A stretch of DNA of 64,000 nucleotides from JAGVIE01 sp964520905 (GTDB lineage: Bacteria > Bacteroidota > Ignavibacteria > UBA10030 > SZUA-254), in assembly GCA_964520905.1 (NCBI GenBank), contig CAZFQL010000010.1, positions 62,001-126,000 of the forward strand, in the 5' to 3' direction. Numbering within the stretch: position 1 is the first letter of the stretch; every line of letters begins with the position of its first letter. The position numbers were made by a program, and so were the translations under genes. Positions 27,472 through 36,746 of the stretch are shown piece after piece. The notes beneath the pieces are model-generated. The model was not told the DNA's origin and did not search any database. It saw only the letters and a list, made by a program, of their open reading frames with translations.

Positions 27472-28155
27472 ATGATAAAAATTGCACCATCAATCCTCTC
27501 GGCAGATTTCAAAAATCTCGAGCAACAAATACGTCAAATTGAAAAAGGTGGCGCCGATTGGATTCATCTCGACATTATGGATGGACACTTCGTGCCGAAT
27601 ATTACTTTCGGACCGATAGTCGTGAAAGCAATCCGCGCCATAACTAAATTACCACTCGATGCTCACCTGATGATTGAAAATCCTGATCGGTATCTCGATA
27701 TTTTTCAAAAAGCAGGAACTAACCGGCTCACGGTGCATGTTGAAGCATGTGTCCATCTTCATAGAACTATTCAACGTATTAAAGAGTTGGGAATGAAAGC
27801 CGGAGTCAGTTTAAATCCTGCCACTCATGTCTCAGCATTAAAAGAAATTCTGCCGGCTGTTAATCAAGTTCTTGTAATGACAGTAAATCCGGGCTTTGGT
27901 GGACAAAAATTTATTCAGTCCACAATGAAAAAAGTAAAAGACGTCTCACAGATGATTATTGAGACGGAAAAAGATATCGAGCTTGAAGTTGATGGAGGAA
28001 TAGATGAAACGAATGTACGCGATCTTGTTGACTCCGGTGTTACTGTCATCGTAGCCGGACATTCTATTTTCTCCAAGAAAAATATCTCGAAGGCAGTGCG
28101 TGATCTTAGAAATGCAGCTCTAAACTCAAAGAACAATAAAAAAAAGAATCGATAA
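27472..28155 (+). CDS. rpe: ribulose-phosphate 3-epimerase
   Basis: A 227-residue TIM-barrel enzyme of the pentose-phosphate pathway interconverting ribulose 5-phosphate and xylulose 5-phosphate. The motifs are IAPSILSADF, DWIHLDIMDGHFVPNITFG (metal His and Asp), PLDAHLMIENPD, VLVMTVNPGFGGQKF and LEVDGGIDETN. The protein ends in a short Lys/Asn-rich tail. glnA follows after 24 bases. Confidence 0.96.
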   Translation: MIKIAPSILSADFKNLEQQIRQIEKGGADWIHLDIMDGHFVPNITFGPIVVKAIRAITKLPLDAHLMIENPDRYLDIFQKAGTNRLTVHVEACVHLHRTIQRIKELGMKAGVSLNPATHVSALKEILPAVNQVLVMTVNPGFGGQKFIQSTMKKVKDVSQMIIETEKDIELEVDGGIDETNVRDLVDSGVTVIVAGHSIFSKKNISKAVRDLRNAALNSKNNKKKNR

Positions 28156-28179
28156 AACCCATTATTTGGAGGATGTACT

Positions 28180-29550
28180 ATGGCAAAAAAAATAATTACT
28201 GATAAAAGCAAAAAATCGGCAAAAGAAATCCTGAAGCTCGCGAAGGATGAACATGTTGAGTTTATCCAATTGCAGTTCACGGATCTTAACGGTCATATGA
28301 AGGGAGTTACAATCCCGGTAACAAAATTAGAAGCAGCGCTGGAAGACGGGATATGGTTCGACGGCTCTTCCATCGAAGGATTCACGCGAATATTTGAAAG
28401 CGATATGTATCTAAAACTTGATCTGGATACTTATGCGATAATACCGTGGACTAAAAAAAGCACGTCGCAATCCACCGTGGCTCGTTTCATGTGCGATGTT
28501 TATATGCCCGATGGTTCTCCGTTTGAAGGGGATCCTCGATATATCTTGAAGAAGCAATTAAAGCGGGCTGAAAAACTTGGATATGTGTTCAACGTCGGTC
28601 CTGAACTCGAATTTTTCCTCTTTCGGAAAGAAAATAATAAACTTGAACCGCTGCCGCACGATACAGCCGGGTATTTCGATCAAACGACTGATTTGGCAAT
28701 GGAAATCAGGCAGGAGATGACTAACGCGCTTCAAGGTTTTGGCATTGATGTAGAAGCACTGCATCATGAAGTAGCAGTCGGTCAACACGAGATCGATTTC
28801 CGATATGGGGATGCATTAAAAATTGCCGACCAGGCAGTTACTTTCAAGTTCACGTTAAAATGGATTGCGGCGCACCATAATCTTCACGCTACTTTCATGC
28901 CGAAGCCGATTGCAGGCATAAATGGATCAGGCATGCATGTCCACCAGAGTTTTTTCAATAAAGAGGGAAAAAATCTTTTTTACGATCCCAAAGACGATTA
29001 CCATCTTTCCAAGATCGCAAGATATTTCGTGCAGGGTCAGCTAAATCACGTCAAAGCAATGAATGCGATTCTTAACCCGACTATTAATTCTTACAAACGT
29101 CTGGTAGTAGGTTATGAAGCACCGGTTTATATCGCATGGGGACAGCGCAACCGTTCGGCTTTGATACGGATACCACGCTATACACCTGGCCGGGAAAAAT
29201 CGGTACGAGCAGAACTTCGTTGTCCTGATCCTACTGCAAATCCGTATCTTGCATTTGCTGTCATGTTAGCCGCAGGTCTGGATGGAATCGAGAAGAAAAA
29301 AATGCCGCCGGCACCGATTGAAGAGAATATATATGAATTCTCACGGGAAGAAGCTGAACGAAGGCAGGTTGATGTACTCTCACGAGATATCATCGAAGCT
29401 ATGACTCATCTTGAGGAAGATAAAGTTATCCGGGGCGCAATAGGGGAGTTTGCATTCGAGAAATTCCGCACTCTCAAATTACGGGAATGGGATGAATATC
29501 GTATGCAAGTTACACAATGGGAAATCGACCAATACCTTGAAAAGTATTGA
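28180..29550 (+). CDS. glnA: type I glutamine synthetase
   Basis: A 456-residue dodecameric-type GSI that condenses glutamate and ammonia with ATP. Visible motifs are DGSSIEGFTRIFESDM, the metal/glutamate region GPELEFFLF, NGSGMHVHQS and the NRSALIRIPRYTPGR segment. The C-terminal region reads EENIYEFSREEAE, like the shorter GSI-alpha group that is not controlled by adenylylation, rather than the NLYDLPPEE of adenylylated enzymes. An unusually strong GGAGG (28168-28172) lies eight bases before the ATG. A hairpin follows 26 bases after the stop. Confidence 0.96.
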   Translation: MAKKIITDKSKKSAKEILKLAKDEHVEFIQLQFTDLNGHMKGVTIPVTKLEAALEDGIWFDGSSIEGFTRIFESDMYLKLDLDTYAIIPWTKKSTSQSTVARFMCDVYMPDGSPFEGDPRYILKKQLKRAEKLGYVFNVGPELEFFLFRKENNKLEPLPHDTAGYFDQTTDLAMEIRQEMTNALQGFGIDVEALHHEVAVGQHEIDFRYGDALKIADQAVTFKFTLKWIAAHHNLHATFMPKPIAGINGSGMHVHQSFFNKEGKNLFYDPKDDYHLSKIARYFVQGQLNHVKAMNAILNPTINSYKRLVVGYEAPVYIAWGQRNRSALIRIPRYTPGREKSVRAELRCPDPTANPYLAFAVMLAAGLDGIEKKKMPPAPIEENIYEFSREEAERRQVDVLSRDIIEAMTHLEEDKVIRGAIGEFAFEKFRTLKLREWDEYRMQVTQWEIDQYLEKY

Positions 29551-29576
29551 TAGAAAGATGCATTCTTTATTCTTAT

Positions 29577-29608
29577 GAAGCCCCGCCAAATATTGTGGCG
29601 AGGGCTTC
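29577..29608 (+). terminator. strong stem-loop after glnA
   Basis: The arms GAAGCCC/GGGCTTC continue into CGCCA/TGGCG around a short AT-rich loop, with one mismatched base on the 3' arm. No T run follows, so it may stabilise the glnA messenger 3' end or be an imperfect terminator. Confidence 0.55.
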
Positions 29609-29660
29609 GGCATTTAAAGAAAACTTGTGAATCAAATAGAAGTTTCTTAATTTGTGCACC

Positions 29661-30443
29661 ATGAATTATATATCTCTGAAATACTCGACTGAAAATCGTA
29701 TATCGACGATTACACTGAACAGACCGGAGAAGCGCAATGCACTTGACGATATAATGATCAGGGAACTCTCGGATGTTCTATCCAATGTTAACCGCAATAC
29801 CCAATCGCGTATTGTGGTCATAACAGGTGAAGGCAACTCATTCTGTGCAGGTATGAATTTGGATTATCTGAAGACATACTCAGAGTTACCTCACGAACAA
29901 AATCTCGAAGATGCCCGGAATCTGATGAAGATGCTGCAGCTCATCCCTAATCTCAGGAAACCCGTGATTGCGATGGTTAACGGTCCGGCGCTCGGCGGCG
30001 GCTGCGGAATAGCCGCTGCGTGTGACTTTGTCTTCGCCGGTAAACACAAAGCCAAAATTGGTGTTCCGGAAGTTCGCTTAGGTTTTATTCCGGCTGTCAT
30101 TATCGGTTTTCTGATCAAAAGGATGGGCGAAAGTTCGGCTAAAGAATTTTCGCTTCGTGGCGATATTTTAGATGCGACCACTGCAATGCAAAAAGGACTT
30201 GTATCTGAAGTCGTGGACGATGATCAGTTAAGTGAGAGGGTGTATGAATTTGCCGGTGAGCTTGCGCGCACAACAAGCCCGGCATCTATTACGCTTATTA
30301 AGGATTTGTTCTCGAGATATTCCGAGATGAATCTCAAAGATGTTATGGAATACGCCGCAAACCTGAACGCGCTCGTTCGCAAGACAGAAGACTTTAAAAA
30401 AGGTATTGATTCATTTCTCAAGAAAGAAAAGTTAGAATGGTAA
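29661..30443 (+). CDS. enoyl-CoA hydratase/isomerase family protein
   Basis: A 260-residue crotonase-fold protein. It has the opening ITLNRPEKRNALDD, the first oxyanion loop FCAGMNLDYL and the second NGPALGGGCGIAAACDFVFA, then PEVRLGFIPAVI. The reaction may be enoyl-CoA hydration in fatty-acid or amino-acid degradation, or a related hydrolysis or isomerisation; family members cannot be separated here. The open frame starts at a TTG at 29652; the ATG at 29661 is a better start. Its stop overlaps the apt start by seven bases. Confidence 0.88.
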   Translation: MNYISLKYSTENRISTITLNRPEKRNALDDIMIRELSDVLSNVNRNTQSRIVVITGEGNSFCAGMNLDYLKTYSELPHEQNLEDARNLMKMLQLIPNLRKPVIAMVNGPALGGGCGIAAACDFVFAGKHKAKIGVPEVRLGFIPAVIIGFLIKRMGESSAKEFSLRGDILDATTAMQKGLVSEVVDDDQLSERVYEFAGELARTTSPASITLIKDLFSRYSEMNLKDVMEYAANLNALVRKTEDFKKGIDSFLKKEKLEW

Positions 30444-30973
30444 ATCCGTCAGATGATCTTCGAGATTTCATCCGTAACGTTCCTGATTTTCCTAAAAAAG
30501 GAATTGTCTTTAGGGATATAACAACACTTTTAAAAGATAAGAGTGCCTTCAAGAAAACCATCGATATTATGTACGATCAATATAAAACAGCGCATGTTGA
30601 TAAAGTTGTAAGTGTTGAAGCGCGCGGATTTATTTTTGGAAGTGTCCTCGCTTATAAACTTGGTGCTGGATTTGTGCCTGTTCGAAAACCAAAAAAACTT
30701 CCCAGCGCAACGATTCGTGAAGAATATCAGCTTGAATATGGGACAGATGCGCTCGAAATTCATACTGATGCAATTCAAAAAGGGGAGAAAGTGTTGATTG
30801 TCGATGATCTTCTTGCAACAGGTGGAACCGTGCAAGCCACGTGCAAACTTGTTGAAAAGTTGGGGGGAGAAATTGTTGGATTAGCATTCCTGATTGAGCT
30901 TGAATTTCTCGAGGGTCGGGATAAATTGAGCGGTTACGATTGTTTCTCAATTATTTCGTATGATTCAGAATAA
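30437..30973 (+). CDS. apt: adenine phosphoribosyltransferase
   Basis: A 178-residue enzyme converting adenine and PRPP to AMP. It shows FPKKGIVFRDITTLL at the start, VEARGFIFGSVLAYKLGAGF, FVPVRKPKKLP, the YGTDALEIH segment and the PRPP loop VLIVDDLLATGGT. The ATG lies inside the last codons of the upstream gene, so the two are translationally coupled. With punA and the nucleoside transporter elsewhere in the window it completes purine-base salvage. Confidence 0.96.
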   Translation: MVNPSDDLRDFIRNVPDFPKKGIVFRDITTLLKDKSAFKKTIDIMYDQYKTAHVDKVVSVEARGFIFGSVLAYKLGAGFVPVRKPKKLPSATIREEYQLEYGTDALEIHTDAIQKGEKVLIVDDLLATGGTVQATCKLVEKLGGEIVGLAFLIELEFLEGRDKLSGYDCFSIISYDSE

Positions 30974-31010
30974 TAACCACATAAACACAGAATAATTGAA
31001 ATATTAACAA

Positions 31011-32390
31011 ATGAAAACCATCATAGAACCATTTAAAATCAAGTCGGTTGAACCGATTAAATTCACTACTGTTGAAGATCGGGTGAAGATTCTCCATGAA
31101 GCCGGATATAATCCGTTCCTTATACATGCTGAAGATGTGCTCATCGATCTTTTAACTGATAGCGGTACATCTGCGATGAGCTCGAAGCAGTGGGCAGGAA
31201 TTATGGATGGAGATGAATCGTACGCCGGTGCACGGAGTTTTTTCCGGTTCGAAAAGATTGCAAAAGAAATTACCGGCTTCAAGTATATTATCCCAACCCA
31301 TCAGGGCAGAGCGGCTGAAAAAATTCTTTTTACTATTTTGGGCGGTCCGGGGAAATATTTTCCAAACAACACTCACTTTGATACAACACGTGCTAACATA
31401 GAATTTTCAGGTGCTGAAGCTGTAGATTTCTTAACACCGATCGGTAAGGATACGTCCGCTATCGCCGATTTTAAAGGTAACATGGATATCGAGAAGTTAG
31501 AACAATTTATCAAGGAGAAAGGCAGGGAAAACATTCCTCTGGTCATGATCACCATTACAAACAACGCGGGCGGTGGTCAACCGGTATCGATGGAAAATAT
31601 TCGGAAGACCAAGGAAGTCGCTGCAAAATATGGCATTCCTCTGTTCCTCGATGCCTGTCGTTTTGCGGAGAATGCTTTCTTCATCAAGAAAAGAGAAAAG
31701 GGTTACGAGAATAAATCTGCCAAGGAAATCGCGAAGGAAATCTTTTCGTACGCCGATGGTTGTACCATGAGCGCCAAGAAGGATGCACTTGTCAATATGG
31801 GCGGATTTCTAGGAATCAATAACGATGACTTAGCGATGAAAGCCCGCAATATTTTAATTGTGACTGAGGGATTTCCTACTTACGGTGGGTTAGCAGGGCG
31901 CGATCTTGAAGCGATGGCTCAGGGACTTGAAGAAATTTTGGATGAGCATTATCTGACGTATCGAATCCGTTCTGTAGAATATTTGGGTGAAAAATTAACT
32001 GCTGTTGGTGTACCGATTCTTCAGCCGCCTGGTGGACATGCGATATATTTAGATGCAAAGCGTTTTTTACCGAATATCCCAGCCCATCAATATCCGGGTC
32101 AATCGATTGTTTGTGAATTATATAAGACCGGTGGAATCCGCTCTGTCGAAATAGGTAGTGTAATGTTCGGGAAGACTGAAAAAAATACGGGGAAATTTAT
32201 ACCGTCTGCCCTTGAACTTGTACGTCTCGCAATACCGCGGCGCGTTTACACACAAAGCCATATCGATTATGTCATAGAATCTGTACAAGAAGTATTCAAC
32301 AATCGTTCGAACCTTCCCGGGTACAAAATCACTTACGAGGCGCCAATGCTTCGTCACTTCACTGCCCGATTTGAACCTATAAAATTATAG
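31011..32390 (+). CDS. tnaA: tryptophanase
   Basis: A 459-residue fold-type-I PLP beta-lyase. The Schiff-base lysine is Lys257 in MSAKKDALVNMGG. Tryptophanase and tyrosine phenol-lyase are close relatives and were told apart by key residues. Position 124 is Asp (NTHFDTTRANIE), as in tryptophanase, where phenol-lyase has Thr. The C-terminal RHFTARF has His449 where phenol-lyase has Phe. The IRSVEIGSVMFG segment also follows the tryptophanase pattern. The enzyme should cleave L-tryptophan to indole, pyruvate and ammonia. No tnaC-like leader or tnaB transporter is seen next to it. Confidence in the superfamily is very high, in the substrate good. Confidence 0.88.
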   Translation: MKTIIEPFKIKSVEPIKFTTVEDRVKILHEAGYNPFLIHAEDVLIDLLTDSGTSAMSSKQWAGIMDGDESYAGARSFFRFEKIAKEITGFKYIIPTHQGRAAEKILFTILGGPGKYFPNNTHFDTTRANIEFSGAEAVDFLTPIGKDTSAIADFKGNMDIEKLEQFIKEKGRENIPLVMITITNNAGGGQPVSMENIRKTKEVAAKYGIPLFLDACRFAENAFFIKKREKGYENKSAKEIAKEIFSYADGCTMSAKKDALVNMGGFLGINNDDLAMKARNILIVTEGFPTYGGLAGRDLEAMAQGLEEILDEHYLTYRIRSVEYLGEKLTAVGVPILQPPGGHAIYLDAKRFLPNIPAHQYPGQSIVCELYKTGGIRSVEIGSVMFGKTEKNTGKFIPSALELVRLAIPRRVYTQSHIDYVIESVQEVFNNRSNLPGYKITYEAPMLRHFTARFEPIKL

Positions 32391-32397
32391 GCGCTTG

Positions 32398-33105
32398 ATG
32401 ATTCCTTGCCCTGTATGTAATAATCAAAATCATCATCTCTCGGTGACGTGTACGTCATGCGGAAGCTATATCCAGACAACAATCGATAATCTTGATCTAT
32501 TTACTACTGCCTGGAATATTTTAGAGAAGCCGAAGAAAACTTTTCACAGGATTGCGATAGCCAAGCATAAAAATTACGGTATTTTGTTATCGTCGGCTGC
32601 CGGCATCGCAATAGTTTATTTCATTTTTTGGTGCATCAAAGCGGCTGATTATACGCAGTCATTATTGAATTTTTTTATTGCAGGTTTTGTAATCGGACCT
32701 ATAACCGGAATTTTCAGCGTTCTCATTTTTTCATTGCTGCTGATGTCGATTGTCAAATTAAGCCGGGTAAAGATAAATTTCAGGAGCACATTTGCCGTTA
32801 TTGCATATTCGCTTGTCCCGATTGTCATCTCGGTGATAATAATTCTACCGATTGAGATAATGACGTTTGGACTATTTTTCTTTTCATCTAATCCGCCGCC
32901 ATCCGAGTTGAAACCTGTTTCATACTTTACGTTGATAGTATTAGACGGTATACTGGGACTCTGGTCTTTAATATTAATATGGATCGGGGTAAAAAAAATA
33001 ACCGATAAGGGTTGGGTTTATTCTCTAATCATTTCCCTGATCGCCCTGTTGTTATATTCTGCAATAATGGTTGGAATGATTTATTATATATTATCGAGGA
33101 TTTAA
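32398..33105 (+). CDS. Yip1-domain membrane protein with zinc ribbon
   Basis: A 235-residue protein starting with a CPVC...CTSC zinc ribbon (residues 3-22), then five or so hydrophobic segments between about 60 and 235. The membrane part matches the Yip1 domain type, including KPKKTFHRI before the first segment. The function of bacterial members is not known. The ATG at 32398 is preferred to the TTG one codon earlier. It is four codons behind tnaA, and the zincin gene follows six bases later, so the three may share a transcript. Confidence 0.75.
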   Translation: MIPCPVCNNQNHHLSVTCTSCGSYIQTTIDNLDLFTTAWNILEKPKKTFHRIAIAKHKNYGILLSSAAGIAIVYFIFWCIKAADYTQSLLNFFIAGFVIGPITGIFSVLIFSLLLMSIVKLSRVKINFRSTFAVIAYSLVPIVISVIIILPIEIMTFGLFFFSSNPPPSELKPVSYFTLIVLDGILGLWSLILIWIGVKKITDKGWVYSLIISLIALLLYSAIMVGMIYYILSRI

Positions 33106-33111
33106 TCGAGC

Positions 33112-33483
33112 ATGGAACGTGACGCATTTGAAAAAATAGTTGAGGAATCCTTCGAGAAATTACCGGAAGTTTTTAAGCGGGCAATTGAAAATGTCGGTAT
33201 AGTGGTTGAAGATTATCCGGATGACACACTTGTACAAAAAATGCAATTACCTTCGAAGTATAATCTGTTGGGTCTTTATCACGGTATTCCGCTAACCGGA
33301 AGAGGGACATGGTATGGTATGGCGCCCGTAACGCCCGACAAGATTTCTCTCTACCAGCGAAATATCGAATCACATTGCCGGACGCAACACGAAATCGAAC
33401 AAGCTATTTACGATGTACTGATACATGAGATAGGACATTATTTCGGAATGGATGAAAAAGAAATTCGTGAAGCAGGATATTAA
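33112..33483 (+). CDS. minimal zincin metallopeptidase-family protein
   Basis: A 123-residue protein of the small zincin-like metallopeptidase family (PF06262 type). The HEIGHYFGMDEKEI motif close to the C terminus supplies the HExxH zinc site. The N-terminal half has the family features FEKLPEVFKRAIENVGIVVED and LLGLYHGIPLTGRG. Its substrate is unknown; the family is small, cytoplasmic and widespread. It follows the Yip1 gene by six bases. Confidence 0.88.
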   Translation: MERDAFEKIVEESFEKLPEVFKRAIENVGIVVEDYPDDTLVQKMQLPSKYNLLGLYHGIPLTGRGTWYGMAPVTPDKISLYQRNIESHCRTQHEIEQAIYDVLIHEIGHYFGMDEKEIREAGY

Positions 33484-33527
33484 AAAATATTTTTTGTATA
33501 TTAAATAAAACAAGGAAGGATGTATTG

Positions 33528-33824
33528 ATGGGCAAAGTAATATTTACAATTTCGTACGATGTGAATCCAGAGAAACGCGCTGAATATATGATCGTTTCAC
33601 AGGCAATGAAGGATTACTTCAAAAATGTTAATGGAAGAGAGTATTCCATCTACGAACAAAAAGGAAAGAAGAACAGTTTTTCGGAAGTATTCATTTTTAA
33701 TAGCATCGGGGAATACGATCAGCTCGAAGATCATGATGAGAACATGGATAATCTTGTTCAACAACTCGAATCCCTTCTGGCAGATGGAAAGATGAAATAT
33801 ACCACACTCATTGAGCTTGAGTAA
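33528..33824 (+). CDS. small conserved-looking protein, function unknown
   Basis: A 98-residue protein not assigned to a named family. The pattern (GKVIFTISYDVNPEKRAEYM, then a mixed charged middle, then MKYTTLIELE) resembles a ferredoxin-like alpha/beta monooxygenase-type fold. The ATG at 33528 preceded by AAGGA is chosen over the TTG one codon earlier. It is flanked by the zincin gene and a single-domain response regulator, all on the same strand. Confidence 0.7.
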   Translation: MGKVIFTISYDVNPEKRAEYMIVSQAMKDYFKNVNGREYSIYEQKGKKNSFSEVFIFNSIGEYDQLEDHDENMDNLVQQLESLLADGKMKYTTLIELE

Positions 33825-33841
33825 TTAGCGCTCCGGTATTG

Positions 33842-34234
33842 ATGAATAACTTGCCCATAGAAAATATCTCTACAATTTTGTTAGTGGAAGATGAAGAACA
33901 ACAGCTTGAAGTATTGACTATGCTGTTGGAGGCAGAAGGATATAAAGTCAGAGGCGCTTCCTCAGCTGAGAAGGCATTAAAGGAATTGGATGGATTTGAT
34001 TTTCAGTTATTTATTTCGGACGTAAAATTAACCGGCGTTGATGGGTTTACTTTTTTTTCAGAGGTTCGCAAGAAACCCCGATTTAAGAATATTCCGTTTA
34101 TTTTTATCTCCGCATACAGCGATAAGAACGTGATTGAAACAGTAAAGCAGCACAATCTCGTAGATTACGTAACGAAACCTTATAACCTCGAAGATATTAT
34201 TGCCGTTGTGAAAAGATATTTGCCTTCAGTTTGA
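33842..34234 (+). CDS. single-domain response regulator (receiver only)
   Basis: A 130-residue CheY-like receiver with the acidic pair in LLVEDEEQQ, phospho-acceptor Asp in FISDVKLTGVDGF, Ser/Thr in FIFISAYS and Lys in YVTKPYN. No output domain or kinase gene is adjacent. It resembles the receiver at 39088-39540 (both have a PRF-x-x-IPF-x-F segment), so they are probably paralogues. The stop is only five bases from the convergent M28 peptidase stop. Confidence 0.9.
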   Translation: MNNLPIENISTILLVEDEEQQLEVLTMLLEAEGYKVRGASSAEKALKELDGFDFQLFISDVKLTGVDGFTFFSEVRKKPRFKNIPFIFISAYSDKNVIETVKQHNLVDYVTKPYNLEDIIAVVKRYLPSV

Positions 34235-34239
34235 ATCTG

Positions 34240-36057
34240 TTATTGCTTTGCTTCCAATTTTGCTTTTAAAACAACTTCCTGCTCTGCCCGCTTAACGACA
34301 ATTTCAACTTCATCTCCGGGTTTGGATTGTCCAAGCATATATGTGAAGTCATAAATATTCTTTATCTCTTTGCCGCCGAATTTGATGATTACATCATCGG
34401 CTTTTAATCCTGCTTTTTCTGCCGCGCTGCCTGGCCGTGTTCCTGAGATTTTCATGCCTGGAGTATCGCCGGCAAAATCCGGTATGATACCGAGACTCAC
34501 TCTTGCCCCCTGGCGATCACCGCCCATACCCATCGGAGTTGATGTGATTACTTTGGTAAATTCAGGTTTCTTATCTTCATTCACCAGATCAATCGCGATT
34601 CTTGCAGCTAACTCAACAACCTTCTGTTCACCGGCATAATTTATTTTTTCCCATGTGTCGGCTGGCTTGTGATAATCGGAATGAAGATTGGTGAAGAAGA
34701 ATATAACCGGCAGATCTTTTTTGTAAAATGAAGCTTGATCGCTCGGTCCGAAGCCATCCGGTTTCAATCGTAAAGTCAGTGAATCTCTGTTCTCTCGCCT
34801 CAATAATTTTTCAAAATCAGGAGATGTACCCATTCCCTCTACGACTAGAATGCTGTCCTTCATACGTCCGATCATATCCATATTCAACATTGCGATGGTT
34901 TTATTCAGAGGATAGGAGGGATGCTTGACGTAATAATCCGAGCCGAGAACACCCAATTCTTCACCGGTGAATGCGATAAAGAGAATACTTCGTTTAAAAT
35001 TCTGAGAATTAGATGATAAGTATTGCGCGGCTTCAAGAAGTCCCGCTGTTCCCGATCCGTTATCATCGGCGCCGGGGTGAACGGCTGTTGTATCGGGTTT
35101 CAGTGATCCTGAACCTTCACCACCCAAGCCGAGATGATCAAAATGCGCGCCTATCACGAGCAGTTCGTCTTTTAAAACGGAATCGGTTCCGGATAAATAT
35201 CCTACGACATTTGCGGATTGCGCGAATATCTTCTCGATTTGAGCTTGAAGTGTAATCTTAATATCCGGGACCTCGAATGAATTTGGAGATTTTTCTTTAT
35301 CGATCGTCTGTTTGATTTCTTTTAGATTTTTTCCCGCTTTGTCCAACATCGAAACTGCATCGATCCATTTCATGCTCACGACTGCTATACTTGATGAGCC
35401 AAGCCGAGGATCATCGGAAGAAATAAAATTATCGCCCTTTTCGCCCGGGGGAGCTGTCACCAGAATTACTCCTGCCGCGCCTTTATCTCTTGCAGTAAAT
35501 AATTTTGCCATCATACTTGTATACTGTACAAACTTACTATCGACTGTTGTGTCCGGGGAATAACGCATCACCATAACGATTTTATTTTTAATGTCAATAT
35601 TGCCGTAATCGTCATAATGCAGTGAATCGGAAGCAGAAATACCGTAACCAACAAATACCAATGGTGCGGTAATCGTAGTATCGGCAGAAATCAATAATGG
35701 TTTATATTGTTCATTGGCAACATATCTTATAATCTTATCATTATGAAAAACCTCAAGCTTATTTTTCGGTCCGATCCTCATAGTTGACACAAAAGAGAAA
35801 TTCTGGAAATACGTTTCGTTATCACCGCGGGGAAGAAGACCGTACTCTTTAAACCTGTCAGCTATATATCTCGCAGCCAGAATATTTCCCTCTTCACCTG
35901 ATTTACGTCCTTTGAGTTCATCAGATGATAAATATTTGATATGTTGCTGTAGCTCTTGTGTTGTTACATCGTTGGAAACGAATTCCTGTATAGCCGGAGA
36001 GCATCCGAACAATAAAAGAAGAATACTAAAAATGGTAAAACTAAAATTACGCTTCAT
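34240..36057 (-). CDS. M28-family metallopeptidase lipoprotein with PA and PDZ domains
   Basis: A 605-residue exported peptidase. The N terminus is a lipoprotein signal with lipobox LFGC (Cys19), so it is anchored in the outer or inner membrane facing the periplasm or cell surface. A protease-associated (PA) domain spans about 115-260. The M28 catalytic domain spans about 280-480, with zinc ligands in GAHFDHLG, GADDNGSGTAG, FTGEELGVLGS (Glu pair), NMDMIG and SDYHKPADT. A PDZ domain closes the protein (about 515-600). It is probably an aminopeptidase taking part in peptide use. The peroxiredoxin gene lies upstream on the same strand, 34 bases away. Confidence 0.93.
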   Translation of the reverse strand: MKRNFSFTIFSILLLLFGCSPAIQEFVSNDVTTQELQQHIKYLSSDELKGRKSGEEGNILAARYIADRFKEYGLLPRGDNETYFQNFSFVSTMRIGPKNKLEVFHNDKIIRYVANEQYKPLLISADTTITAPLVFVGYGISASDSLHYDDYGNIDIKNKIVMVMRYSPDTTVDSKFVQYTSMMAKLFTARDKGAAGVILVTAPPGEKGDNFISSDDPRLGSSSIAVVSMKWIDAVSMLDKAGKNLKEIKQTIDKEKSPNSFEVPDIKITLQAQIEKIFAQSANVVGYLSGTDSVLKDELLVIGAHFDHLGLGGEGSGSLKPDTTAVHPGADDNGSGTAGLLEAAQYLSSNSQNFKRSILFIAFTGEELGVLGSDYYVKHPSYPLNKTIAMLNMDMIGRMKDSILVVEGMGTSPDFEKLLRRENRDSLTLRLKPDGFGPSDQASFYKKDLPVIFFFTNLHSDYHKPADTWEKINYAGEQKVVELAARIAIDLVNEDKKPEFTKVITSTPMGMGGDRQGARVSLGIIPDFAGDTPGMKISGTRPGSAAEKAGLKADDVIIKFGGKEIKNIYDFTYMLGQSKPGDEVEIVVKRAEQEVVLKAKLEAKQ

Positions 36058-36091
36058 AATTATACTCTGGTAGATTGTTGATAAAGAATTA

Positions 36092-36631
36092 TTAAGGAAG
36101 ATTACTCAATACGGTCTTGATCTTCATAAAAGAAGCCGGATCTGTTACATTGTACTTCGGATCAATATAAACAATTTTTCCGTTCTTAGCGATTATATAA
36201 ATCATTCGTTTATTAAAGCCGGATGAAAAATTATAACTTTTATATTTCTGCGCGACCGCATGATTATGATCGGATAGTAATTTGAACGTGAGATTATGAT
36301 ATTTCGCCCATTCATGGTGCGAGTAAATATAGTCTCCGCTAATTCCAAGTATTTCCGCATTCAGTTCATTTAATGCCGTGAAGTTATCACGTAGCGTGCA
36401 CATTTCTTTGGTGCAACCTCCGCTCCAATCTGCAGGATAGAATGCAAGTACAATATTACGCCTTCCAATGAGGTCGGATAAAGTAATTTCATTCAACCCG
36501 ATAGAATCTTTTGTTGCATATGGGAGTGAGAAATTAATCGCTTCATCACCGACCTTAACAGAGTCTGTGGTTTGGGAATATCCAAATCCTGGAATCAATA
36601 TGATTAGAAATAACAAGTATACAGTTCTCAT
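36092..36631 (-). CDS. secreted peroxiredoxin (AhpC/TSA family)
   Basis: A 179-residue thioredoxin-fold protein with an N-terminal signal peptide (hydrophobic to about residue 20, cleavage probably after GYS). The core shows VLAFYPADWSGGCTKEMCTLRD, where the first Cys is the expected peroxidatic residue; a second Cys lies five residues later. It should reduce peroxides in the periplasm, or act as a related thiol oxidoreductase. AAGGAG five bases before the ATG at 36631 decides the start over the GTG two codons upstream. Confidence 0.87.
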   Translation of the reverse strand: MRTVYLLFLIILIPGFGYSQTTDSVKVGDEAINFSLPYATKDSIGLNEITLSDLIGRRNIVLAFYPADWSGGCTKEMCTLRDNFTALNELNAEILGISGDYIYSHHEWAKYHNLTFKLLSDHNHAVAQKYKSYNFSSGFNKRMIYIIAKNGKIVYIDPKYNVTDPASFMKIKTVLSNLP

Positions 36632-36746
36632 AGGCACTCCTTAAATACCTTTAAACATAAGAAGACGATAGTTCATTAGCAAGAATTTTATGTAATCTGG
36701 CAATTTATTCGTATATTTTCGAAGTTTAACAATAAAAACTATTCGA

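Noticed and set aside
36640..36746. Possible cobalamin riboswitch before cbiM
   Set aside because: No B12-box-like or other conserved riboswitch core was visible and the region is only about 100 bases long.
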